Positions 1 to 8,027 of a stretch of 57,889 nt of DNA are shown here, one piece after another. The stretch is from an uncultured Planctomycetaceae bacterium. Its GTDB lineage: Bacteria; Planctomycetota; Planctomycetia; Planctomycetales; Planctomycetaceae. Position numbers and translations under genes: made by a program. Position 1 is the first letter of the stretch. Every line of letters begins with the position of its first letter. The stretch is taken from the NCBI GenBank assembly GCA_903861195.1, contig CAIOTJ010000014.1, forward strand, positions 1-57,889, read 5' to 3'. The notes beneath the pieces were generated by a model. The model worked only from the letters and a program-made list of their open reading frames with translations, did no database searches and was not told the origin of the DNA.

Positions 1-49
1 CCAGGCGAAAAACAGGCTGAACTCACTCCGCTCTCTGCTGGTGGAACCC

Positions 50-3000
50 ATGTCTGCTTCGCTTCGCCGTTTCGCAGTTGTTCCTCTTGCGTTGTTCTGG
101 CTCGGGGGGGGCTCTCTGCCCGCCGCCCAGGATCCGCCCGCCGCGGGGAAGGTCGAGGTGGGCGTGCTGCCGAAGGGGGCCAACGGAAAGGCCCTCAATC
201 TCGACTTCGAAACGGGCACCCTCCAGGACTGGACCGTTGAGGGAGCCGCTTTCGAGGGCCAGCCGGTGAAGGGGGACGTGGTGTTCGCCCGCCGGAAGGA
301 CATGAAGAGCGAGCACACCGGGACCTTCTGGGTCGGCAGCTTCGAGAACAACGCGGGAGATGGCCCCACCGGGACCCTGACTTCAGTCCCGTTTGAAGTG
401 ACGCATCCCTGGGCGGCCTTCCTGATCGCGGGGGGATCCACCGACGAGAGTTGTGTCGAGATCGTCCGCGCAGACACCCGGGAGGTGATCCACCGGGCGG
501 TGGGCACCCAGACCGAGAATCTGCGACGGGCGGTGGTCGACCTGCAGAAGCACCAGGGCAAGCAGATCTTCATCCGCCTGGTCGATCGCGGGACCGGGCC
601 CTGGGGGCATCTCAACTTCGATGACTTTCGGTTCTTCCAGGACAAGCCCTGGGTCCCCCCGCAGCGCCCTGCCGACCTGTTGGAATTCGCCGGACTCTCC
701 CCCGAAGATGCCGCGCGGGCGATGACCGTCCCTCAGGGCTTCAAAGTCACCGCTTTCGCCGGGGAACCCGACGTCCAGCAGCCCATCGCCATGACGATCG
801 ACCCGCGGGGCCGGTTGTGGGTTGCCGAGGCGTATGCCTATCCGGTGCGGGTCAAACCCGAAGAAGCCCGCGACCGCATCCTGATCTTCGAAGATGTCGA
901 TGGCGACGGAAAGTTCGACAAGCGGACGGTCTTCGCCGACAAGCTCAATCTGGTCAGCGGCATCGAAGTCGGTTTTGGAGGCGTCTGGGTGGGGGCCGCC
1001 CCCGAGTTCCTGTTCATTCCCGACCGCGATGGCAACGACGTTCCCGATGGTCCCCCCGAGGTTCTGCTCGACGGCTGGGGTTACCAGGACACCCACGAAA
1101 CTCTTAACTCGTTCATCTGGGGCCCCGATGGTTGGCTCTATGGCTGCCATGGAGTCTTCACCCATTCCAATGTGGGGAAGCCCGGGGCTGGGAATGACCA
1201 ACGCACCCGCCTCAACGCCGGTATCTGGAGATATCATCCCACCCGGCATCAGTTCGAAGTCTTCGCCTACGGCACCAGCAATCCCTGGGGAGTCGATTTC
1301 AATGACCAGGGGCAATGCTTCCTGACCTGCTGCGTCATTCCTCACCTGTTCCACATGGTGCAGGGAGCCCGTTACCTGCGGCAGGGGGGCGAGCACTTCC
1401 AGAAACAGACCTATGCCGACATTGGCACCATCGCCAACCACCGGCACTGGGTGGGGAGTCAGTGGAACGAGGCGGATCGCGCCCGGTCAGACACCAACGG
1501 CGGGGGGCACGCCCATGCCGGGGCGATGATCTATCTCGGCGGCACGTGGCCGGCCGAATACCGCAATCAACTCTTCATGAACAACATCCACGGAGCCCGG
1601 TTGAACCTCGACAAGCTCACTCCGCGGGGCTCTGGTTATGAGGGGGATGGACTCCCCGATTTCTGCCGGACCAATGATCTGTGGTCGCAGATTCTCTATC
1701 TGCGGTACGGGCCCGATGGGCAGGTCTACATGATCGACTGGTACGACCGGAACCAGTGCCATCATGGCAACGTGCCGGGGCACGATCGCTCGAATGGCCG
1801 GATCTTCAAGATCAGCTACGGCACATCGCGCGCCGAGCCCGTGGATCTGAACAAGGCGACCGACGACCAGCTGGTGCAGTACCAACTGCACGAGAACGAC
1901 TGGTATGTTCGCACGGCTCGGCGGCTGCTGCAGGAACGGGCCGCGGCGGGGCGTCTCTCAGCCAGTGCCCGGGAAGGGCTGCGGCAGATCGCCACCACGC
2001 ACGCCGAACCAACCCGCCGTCTGCGGGGTCAATGGGCTTTGCATGTCACGGGGGGGATCCCCGCGAATGTGGCCGAACAGTTGCTGGCCGATGCCGATCC
2101 GTACGTGCGCGGCTGGATGGTGCAGCTGTTGTGTGAACTGGCTCCCGGGGCGGACGTTCCCGGCCGTCTCGCGCAGCTCGCGGCACACGATGTTTCGCCG
2201 GTGGTGCGGTTGTACGTGGCCTCGGCCCTGCAGCGGCTGCCGCTCGACCAACGGTGGGACGCGGTGCAGGGGCTGTTGTCGCAGTCCGCAGATGTCGACG
2301 ATCACAACCTGCCGCTGATGAACTGGTACGCGGCCGAGCCGCTGGCCGAGGTGGATGCCTCGCGGGCGCTCGCCCTGACGGCACAGGGGAAGTTTCCGCT
2401 GGTGCATGAATTCATGATCCGGCGGATCGGCTCGCTGGGGACCCCCGAATCTCTCGATCAGCTCGTCGCCGCATTGGGAAAAGCGACCGACAGCGAGACC
2501 CGCCGACGCTACCTCTCGGGGCTGCAGGCGGCCTTGAAGGGACGCCGCCGGGTGGAAATGCCCGCGGGCTGGGGCGAGGTGCGGGCCGGGCTCGAGGCCA
2601 GCCCGGTCGCCGAGCTGCGCAATCTCGCGTTTGGATTGTCGGCGAAGTTTGGGGACCCGGCGGTCTTCGGCAAGATGCGGGGCGCGGTGGCGGATCGCCA
2701 GGTCCCCCTCGCGGAGCGGCAGAGCTACCTCGACTCCCTTCTGGGGGCGAAGGATCCGCAACTGGCTCCGGTACTGAGGCAGCTGCTCGATGACGACGCG
2801 CTGCGGAGCGCGGCGATTCGCGGTCTGGCCGGTTACGACGATGGACCCGCCCCCGCGCTGCTGATCGAGCGGTATGCCCAGTTGCCTCCGCAGGAAAAGC
2901 GAGATGTTCTCTCGACACTCACCGCCCGGCCGGGATACGCCGTCGCGTTGCTGGATGCCATTGGCGACAAGCGATTGCCCGCAACCGATCTGACGGCCGA

Positions 3001-4099
3001 TTTCGTGCGGCAGTTGCGCAACCTCAAGAACGACCCCCTCAACGCCAAGATCGAGCAGCACTGGGGAGTGGTTCGCGACACGCCGGAAGAGAAGGCCAAG
3101 TTGATCAGCCACTACAAGGAATTGATCAGTGCCGAACCCGCGAAGGAAGAAGACCTCCCGCGCGGCCGGGCGGTCTTCGCCAAGGTCTGCCAGCAGTGTC
3201 ATACCCTGTTCGGCAGCGGGGGGAAGGTGGGGCCCGAGTTGACCGGTTCGAACCGTGCCAATCTCGACTACCTGCTCTCGAACGTGGTCGATCCATCGGC
3301 GGTGCTGGCCCGCGAATACACCCCCCGCATCATTGCGACCCAGGGGGGCCGGGTGATCACCGGTCTGGTGAAGGAGGAAACGCCGCAGGCGGTGACGGTG
3401 TTGACCGCCAACGAGACGATCGTGCTGCCCAAGGACGAAATCGAAGAGATGAAGCCGTCGGACAAGTCCATGATGCCCGACGATCTGCTCAAGCCCCTCT
3501 CCGAAGACGACGTGCGGGCCCTGGCCGGATACCTGGCCAGTCCCCGTCAGGTCGCACTGTTGGCGACGCCCGACACGGTGGCGTCGTTCTTCAACGGCAA
3601 GACGCTCGACGGTTGGCTGGGGAATCCCCAGCTGTGGTCGGTCGAAAATGGCGAGATCGTGGGTCGCAGCCCGGGGCTGAAGCGGAATGAATTCCTCATC
3701 AGCCAGATGCAGGTGGGTGACTTCAGCCTCGCCTTCGAGGTGAAACTGACTCCCAACAGCGAGAACAGCGGCGTGCAGTTCCGCAGTCAGCCGCTCGCGG
3801 AGGGAGAGGTGAAAGGTTATCAGGCCGATATCGGTGCCGGCTGGTGGGGCAAGCTCTACGAAGAGCATGGCCGGGCCCTGCTGTGGGACAAGCCGGGTGA
3901 TGCGCACGTTCGGCCGGGGGATTGGAACCGCTACCGCATCGAGGCCCGCGGCAGCCGCATCAGGACCTTCATCAACGACCAGCCCTGCGTGGACCTGGAC
4001 GATCGCGAGGGGGCCCGCCGCGGCCTCATCGCCCTGCAACTCCATTCGGGAGGCCAGCTGGAAGTCCGGTTCCGCGCCCTGGAACTCAAGCTGGAGTAG
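50..4099 (+). CDS. Secreted PVC-type heme dehydrogenase with C-terminal 3-keto-disaccharide hydrolase domain
   Basis: This 1349-aa protein probably oxidises a sugar or alcohol outside the cytoplasm and passes electrons to its own heme c. In order it has a signal peptide (about 1-28), a beta-sandwich region (about 40-200, possibly carbohydrate-binding), a PVC-type dehydrogenase propeller (about 220-600), HEAT-like alpha repeats (about 620-1000), a cytochrome c domain with CQQCH at 1047-1051, and a 3-keto-disaccharide hydrolase (DUF1080) domain from about 1178 to the end. An upstream in-frame GTG at 41 is possible, but the ATG at 50 follows GGTGGAA and starts the signal peptide directly. The signal-peptide region contains a run of eight G bases (104-111). 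Domain order is known from Planctomycetes; the substrate is not evident. Confidence 0.9.
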   Translation: MSASLRRFAVVPLALFWLGGGSLPAAQDPPAAGKVEVGVLPKGANGKALNLDFETGTLQDWTVEGAAFEGQPVKGDVVFARRKDMKSEHTGTFWVGSFENNAGDGPTGTLTSVPFEVTHPWAAFLIAGGSTDESCVEIVRADTREVIHRAVGTQTENLRRAVVDLQKHQGKQIFIRLVDRGTGPWGHLNFDDFRFFQDKPWVPPQRPADLLEFAGLSPEDAARAMTVPQGFKVTAFAGEPDVQQPIAMTIDPRGRLWVAEAYAYPVRVKPEEARDRILIFEDVDGDGKFDKRTVFADKLNLVSGIEVGFGGVWVGAAPEFLFIPDRDGNDVPDGPPEVLLDGWGYQDTHETLNSFIWGPDGWLYGCHGVFTHSNVGKPGAGNDQRTRLNAGIWRYHPTRHQFEVFAYGTSNPWGVDFNDQGQCFLTCCVIPHLFHMVQGARYLRQGGEHFQKQTYADIGTIANHRHWVGSQWNEADRARSDTNGGGHAHAGAMIYLGGTWPAEYRNQLFMNNIHGARLNLDKLTPRGSGYEGDGLPDFCRTNDLWSQILYLRYGPDGQVYMIDWYDRNQCHHGNVPGHDRSNGRIFKISYGTSRAEPVDLNKATDDQLVQYQLHENDWYVRTARRLLQERAAAGRLSASAREGLRQIATTHAEPTRRLRGQWALHVTGGIPANVAEQLLADADPYVRGWMVQLLCELAPGADVPGRLAQLAAHDVSPVVRLYVASALQRLPLDQRWDAVQGLLSQSADVDDHNLPLMNWYAAEPLAEVDASRALALTAQGKFPLVHEFMIRRIGSLGTPESLDQLVAALGKATDSETRRRYLSGLQAALKGRRRVEMPAGWGEVRAGLEASPVAELRNLAFGLSAKFGDPAVFGKMRGAVADRQVPLAERQSYLDSLLGAKDPQLAPVLRQLLDDDALRSAAIRGLAGYDDGPAPALLIERYAQLPPQEKRDVLSTLTARPGYAVALLDAIGDKRLPATDLTADFVRQLRNLKNDPLNAKIEQHWGVVRDTPEEKAKLISHYKELISAEPAKEEDLPRGRAVFAKVCQQCHTLFGSGGKVGPELTGSNRANLDYLLSNVVDPSAVLAREYTPRIIATQGGRVITGLVKEETPQAVTVLTANETIVLPKDEIEEMKPSDKSMMPDDLLKPLSEDDVRALAGYLASPRQVALLATPDTVASFFNGKTLDGWLGNPQLWSVENGEIVGRSPGLKRNEFLISQMQVGDFSLAFEVKLTPNSENSGVQFRSQPLAEGEVKGYQADIGAGWWGKLYEEHGRALLWDKPGDAHVRPGDWNRYRIEARGSRIRTFINDQPCVDLDDREGARRGLIALQLHSGGQLEVRFRALELKLE

Positions 4100-4251
4100 T
4101 CGTGTTCGAGTCCGCCGGTGAGTGTGGTCTCCCGCGAAGGGAAGGGCTGGCCCTCAGCGGAGTCTTTGGCCTGAGTGATTTCCCTCCTCCTGGCGCACGG
4201 ATTGGTCTCTGCGGACAATTCTGTGGGCTCATAACGAGAGTGTGTGTGCTG

Positions 4252-5478
4252 ATGGGTTCTTCCCGGTTTCTGCGAATGGGTCGGTGGCTGGCCGCCGGCG
4301 TGGGCTGCCTCGTGGTGTCGGCGGCAACGCTCTGGGCCGACGAGGCGGAACGGGGCTGGAAGCAGCACACGCTCAACGACCAGTCTCCCTACGAAGCGTG
4401 TGGAGTGGCCGATTTCAACGGCGATGGCCAGCTCGACGTCTTCAGTGGGGACTCGTGGTACGAAGCCCCAAAGTGGACCCGGCACCGCGTGCGGTCCGTT
4501 CCAGCCGCCGAGCAGAATCCGCATTATCACGAAGACTTTTGTGATGCTCCGCTCGATGTGAATGGCGATGGCCGTCCCGACATCGTCACCTGCAATTATT
4601 TTGGACGGCGGGTGGGGTGGGTCGAAAATCCGGGAGGAACCGCCACCGGTCCCTGGACCGAGCACGAGATCGATCTCCCCGGGTCCATGGAGACGGGCGA
4701 GCTGCTCGATCTGAAGGGAGATGGTCAGCCCGAGTTTCTCCCCAACGTCGGGGGACGGGTGGTGTTTTATGAGTTGCAAAAGAAGCGACCCGAAGTGGTC
4801 TGGAAGAAACACGATCTGGGGGCTGAAGGGGCCGGGCACGGTCTCGGGGCCGGTGACATCAATGGTGATGGGCGGATCGATGTGATCACACCCAAGGGAT
4901 GGTACCAGCAGCCGGCGGAGGGAGAGGCCTGGAAGTTCCACCCCGAGTTCGATCTGGGGACGGCCAGCGTGTTGATTCCCGGGCGGGATGTCGATGGTGA
5001 TGGATTGACCGATGTGGTGTGGGGTATGGGACATGGCTTTGGTCTGCATTGGCTGCGCCAGTCACGTGGTGCCGACGGTTCCCGGTCTTGGAAGAAAGAA
5101 TTGATCGACGACACCTTCTCGCAGGTGCATACCGTCGTGTTCGCCGACCTCGATGGGGAAGGAGAACCCGAGCTGGTCACGGGGAAGCGGGTGTACGCGC
5201 ATGAGGTCGAGCCGGGGGATGTCGCCGCTCCCGAGGTTCTCGCGTTCCGTTACGACCGGGGGGCTGGGAGGTGGTCGAAGCAGACAATTTACCGGGGAAG
5301 TCCCGCGGAAAACGCCCCGCCCCAGGCGAAGGACCGCTGGGCGCTGAAGGATTTTCCCCGCGGTACGGCTGGCACGGGGCTGCAGATGGCGGCCCGGGAT
5401 CTCGACGGCGACGGGGATATTGACCTGGTCTGTCCGGGGAAATCGGGACTGTACGTGTTCGAGAACCTAAGGCGGTGA
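4252..5478 (+). CDS. Secreted FG-GAP/VCBS repeat protein
   Basis: This 408-aa exported protein has about seven calcium-binding-type repeats of the form D-x-N/D-G-D-G-x-x-D. Examples are DFNGDGQLDV, DVNGDGRPDI, DINGDGRIDV, DVDGDGLTDV and DLDGDGDIDL. Such repeats build an integrin-like beta-propeller that usually binds ligand or partner proteins rather than acting as an enzyme. The first 30 or so residues form a signal peptide ending near LWADE. The frame is open much further upstream, but it then overlaps the preceding gene and lacks the hydrophobic start, so the ATG at 4252 is preferred. No strong ribosome binding site is visible. It follows the heme dehydrogenase by 152 bp on the same strand and may be co-transcribed with it. 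Confidence 0.85.
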   Translation: MGSSRFLRMGRWLAAGVGCLVVSAATLWADEAERGWKQHTLNDQSPYEACGVADFNGDGQLDVFSGDSWYEAPKWTRHRVRSVPAAEQNPHYHEDFCDAPLDVNGDGRPDIVTCNYFGRRVGWVENPGGTATGPWTEHEIDLPGSMETGELLDLKGDGQPEFLPNVGGRVVFYELQKKRPEVVWKKHDLGAEGAGHGLGAGDINGDGRIDVITPKGWYQQPAEGEAWKFHPEFDLGTASVLIPGRDVDGDGLTDVVWGMGHGFGLHWLRQSRGADGSRSWKKELIDDTFSQVHTVVFADLDGEGEPELVTGKRVYAHEVEPGDVAAPEVLAFRYDRGAGRWSKQTIYRGSPAENAPPQAKDRWALKDFPRGTAGTGLQMAARDLDGDGDIDLVCPGKSGLYVFENLRR

Positions 5479-5735
5479 TCCTGGGGGGCGACTTCCGCGT
5501 TCTGCAGAGTGCGGTGCGGGCTGCGTGGTCCAGGTGAGGCATGCAGGCGGCATTCCTGCCTGGGGAACCGGCGGCTGGCGACAGTTTGCCGGTCTGTGTG
5601 CGCTCGGCCAGACCCCGACAATCGTGCCCGCCGGAGTGCTCGGGGCGGTGCCTTTTGTTTTCGGATGTTGGAGATGTGGATTCCGGCCCGTGGAGTTCTC
5701 TTTCTCACGGGTCCCTTGGTTCGAAAGGGTCTGGC

Positions 5736-6473
5736 ATGTCGGTGCAGTCATTGGACTACGAAATCCTGGGGGCGGAACTGCAGATTCTCGAGATCACCCT
5801 CGGTCCGGGGCAGACGGTCATCGCGGAAGCGGGCTGCATGAACTACATGGAGGCCGATATCGAGTTCGAATCCATACTGGGAGATGGTTCGGATTCGGAG
5901 GCGGGCTTCTTCTCCAAAATGGCCACCGTCGGCAAGCGGATGCTGGCCGGCGAGTCGTTGTTCCTGACCCACTTCACCAATCCCTCCGCAAACCGGCGGA
6001 TGGTCGCCTTCGCAGCTCCCTACGCCGGCCAGATTCTCGCCATCGACCTGGTCGAGTATCCGGAGGGCTTGCTGTGTCAAAGGGAATCGTTTTTGTGCGC
6101 GGAACTGGGAACCAAACTGGGAATCGCCTTCCAGAAAAAACTGGGGGCCGGTTTGTTTGGCGGTGAGGGGTTCGTCCTCGAAAAGCTGGAAGGGGCCGGT
6201 CTGGCTTTTCTGCATGCCGGCGGCCATGTGGTGCGGAAGGAACTCTGTGGAGAAACCCTGCGCGTCGACACGGGCTCGGTGGTGGCCTTCTCTGCCGGTA
6301 TTGAGTTCGACATCCAGCGAACCGGCGGGTTGAAGTCGATGATCTTCGGCGGTGAGGGGATGTTCTTGACCACGTTGTCGGGAACTGGGACGGTTCTGCT
6401 TCAGAGTCTGCCGTTCAATCGTTTGGCCCGGGAGATCGCGGCCCGGCTTCCCCAAACGCCCCATGCCGGCTAG
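5736..6473 (+). CDS. AIM24 family protein (TIGR00266-like)
   Basis: This 245-aa protein begins YEILGAELQILEITLGPGQ and contains the MNYMEADIEFES segment near residue 35. It has the glycine-rich beta-strand pattern of the AIM24/TIGR00266 family, including FGGEGFVLEKLEGAG and FGGEGMFLTTLSG. The family folds as a beta-sandwich; its biochemical role in bacteria is unknown, and the yeast namesake is a mitochondrial protein. The start was placed at the ATG at 5736, after GAAAGGG, rather than at the in-frame ATG at 5541, because homology-like sequence begins there and the length then fits the family. There is no signal peptide or membrane helix, so it is probably cytoplasmic. It is flanked by 257 bp of upstream DNA without a gene. 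Confidence 0.85.
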   Translation: MSVQSLDYEILGAELQILEITLGPGQTVIAEAGCMNYMEADIEFESILGDGSDSEAGFFSKMATVGKRMLAGESLFLTHFTNPSANRRMVAFAAPYAGQILAIDLVEYPEGLLCQRESFLCAELGTKLGIAFQKKLGAGLFGGEGFVLEKLEGAGLAFLHAGGHVVRKELCGETLRVDTGSVVAFSAGIEFDIQRTGGLKSMIFGGEGMFLTTLSGTGTVLLQSLPFNRLAREIAARLPQTPHAG

Positions 6474-6608
6474 TCAGCAGGTTCTCCGCGAGAGCCCCCA
6501 CGCGGCGGGAACTCTCCGGGGAAGATTGAGATGGCCGCCGCCCGCGGTTGTGCCGCCAGGGCCCCCCGTGAATGTCTCTGTCGCACCATGTGTCCAGGAG
6601 TCGATCTG

Positions 6609-7820
6609 ATGTCTGAAGTCTCGTCCTTCCACCGTCGCGGTTGGCTGCAATCGATGGGGGCGGCGGCGGTTGGTTGGTCGCTCGTGGATCAGGCGGTGGC
6701 CCAGGATCAGACCCCCGGAAACCAGGTGGTCGACCGGGCCTCGAGCATTCGGATCACCGGGCTGAAGACCTACTGGGTCGGTCCGATCGTCTATGTGAAG
6801 ATCGAGACGAACTACGGAATCGTCGGCTGGGGAGACCTCAAGGGGACCGACGTCCGCGTGGGACGGGTGTTGGTCGAATCGTTGTTCGAACTGCTGGAGG
6901 GAGAGAATCCCACCCGCATCGAGCATTTGTGGCAGAAGCTGTTCCGGGCGCACCGCGACATCCGCGGAGGGGCGATCCTGATCCATGCGATGGCGGCGAT
7001 CGACATCGCCTTGTGGGACATCGCGGGCAAGCTCTGGAACACACCGGTTTACCGGTTGCTGGGAGGGCCCACCCGCGACCGCATCCGGGTCTATCACACG
7101 CCCCAGGCGGTCAAGGTTCCGCCGCATGGGATCTACGAGCACTCGGGAACTCCCGCCGACATCGACCGCATGGTGGCCGCGATTCGTGCCGCCCGCGAGA
7201 AGGTCGGTCCCACCGGAGCCGTGATGTTCGACGCCCATTCGGCGGTTCCCCCCGCCACCCTCATCCAACTCGCGTCAGCCCTCAAGCCGTACGATCTGCT
7301 GTTCATCGAGGAACCGGGCGTTCCCGGAAACATCGAGATCTTCAAGCGGCTGAAAGAGAAGATCGACATTCCGCTGGCGACGGGCGAACGCGACCGCACG
7401 ATCTACGAGATGATTCCCTACCTCCACGAGCGGTGCATCGACATCCTGCAGCCCGATTGCTGCCACACCGGCGGCATCAGCCAGATGAAGAAGATCGCCA
7501 CTCTCGCCGAAGCCTACTACGTGCCCCTCGCCCCGCACTGCACGGCGACCTTCCTGGGAATCGCCGCCAGTCTGCATGTGGTTTCGGCCATTCCGTTGTT
7601 CCTCATCCACGAGTTCTATCCCGAGAATGCCGGGTTCAACCTGCCCGGAGTCACCCGCATGCCGTACGAACTCGATGCCGAAGGTTACATCGGCCTTCCG
7701 CCGGGGCCCGGCCTGGGGGTTGACGTCGATGAACCGCGTCTGATCGAGGAAGCGAAAAAGCCCCAGACCTACAAGTGGCCCACCATGAAGCTCAAGGATG
7801 GCTCCATCGCCGACTATTGA
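6609..7820 (+). CDS. Mandelate racemase/muconate lactonizing (enolase superfamily) enzyme, dgoD-like
   Basis: This 403-aa enzyme of the enolase superfamily probably dehydrates a sugar acid by abstracting a proton next to a carboxylate. The likely magnesium ligands are D208 (MFDAHS), E234 (FIEEPG) and E260 (ATGER). H210 and H310 (LAPHC) sit where the acid/base histidines of D-galactonate dehydratase lie. The QPDCCHTGGI and LAPHC segments are closest to the dgoD-type subgroup as I remember it. The leader (residues 1-31, HRRGWLQSMGAAAVGWSL) resembles a Tat signal, unlike cytoplasmic DgoD, so an exported location is likely. AGGAG at 6596-6600 supports the ATG at 6609. A link to the sugar-type oxidoreductase upstream is an inference. 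Confidence 0.85.
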   Translation: MSEVSSFHRRGWLQSMGAAAVGWSLVDQAVAQDQTPGNQVVDRASSIRITGLKTYWVGPIVYVKIETNYGIVGWGDLKGTDVRVGRVLVESLFELLEGENPTRIEHLWQKLFRAHRDIRGGAILIHAMAAIDIALWDIAGKLWNTPVYRLLGGPTRDRIRVYHTPQAVKVPPHGIYEHSGTPADIDRMVAAIRAAREKVGPTGAVMFDAHSAVPPATLIQLASALKPYDLLFIEEPGVPGNIEIFKRLKEKIDIPLATGERDRTIYEMIPYLHERCIDILQPDCCHTGGISQMKKIATLAEAYYVPLAPHCTATFLGIAASLHVVSAIPLFLIHEFYPENAGFNLPGVTRMPYELDAEGYIGLPPGPGLGVDVDEPRLIEEAKKPQTYKWPTMKLKDGSIADY

Positions 7821-7934
7821 AGTGGCGGGGCAGAAGGGGGCGGGAGCCGGGACAGCGCGACTCGCGCTTTTCCGGAGTACGGTTCCCCGGCAACCAAATT
7901 TGCTCGCGACACACTCCCCGGCCAGATTTTTCGA

Positions 7935-7964
7935 TTGCTCATCCCCCTGTCGAACTGGTAGGAT
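7935..7964 (+). promoter_or_regulatory. Possible sigma-70-type promoter for the DUF1549/DUF1553 gene
   Basis: TTGCTC at 7935-7940 and TAGGAT at 7959-7964 are separated by 18 bp. This gives four matches of six at both the -35 and -10 elements. It lies 63 bp upstream of the chosen start at 8028, in the more AT-rich part of a gene-free stretch. It is a visual match only. Confidence 0.3.
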
Positions 7965-8027
7965 AATTTTGTGCAGGTTGTGGTCGATTCCAGAGGGAAC
8001 GAAGTTTTTCAGTCGCGGGTCGCGCAC

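Noticed and set aside
1958-4045. A 695-codon minus-strand frame inside the first heme dehydrogenase
   Set aside because: Shadow frame; the plus-strand gene has CxxCH and a sugar-hydrolase domain in the same bases.
5717-5735. TGGTTCGAAAGGG looked like a tRNA T-loop
   Set aside because: No acceptor, D- or anticodon stem can be paired around it; it is the leader of the AIM24 gene.
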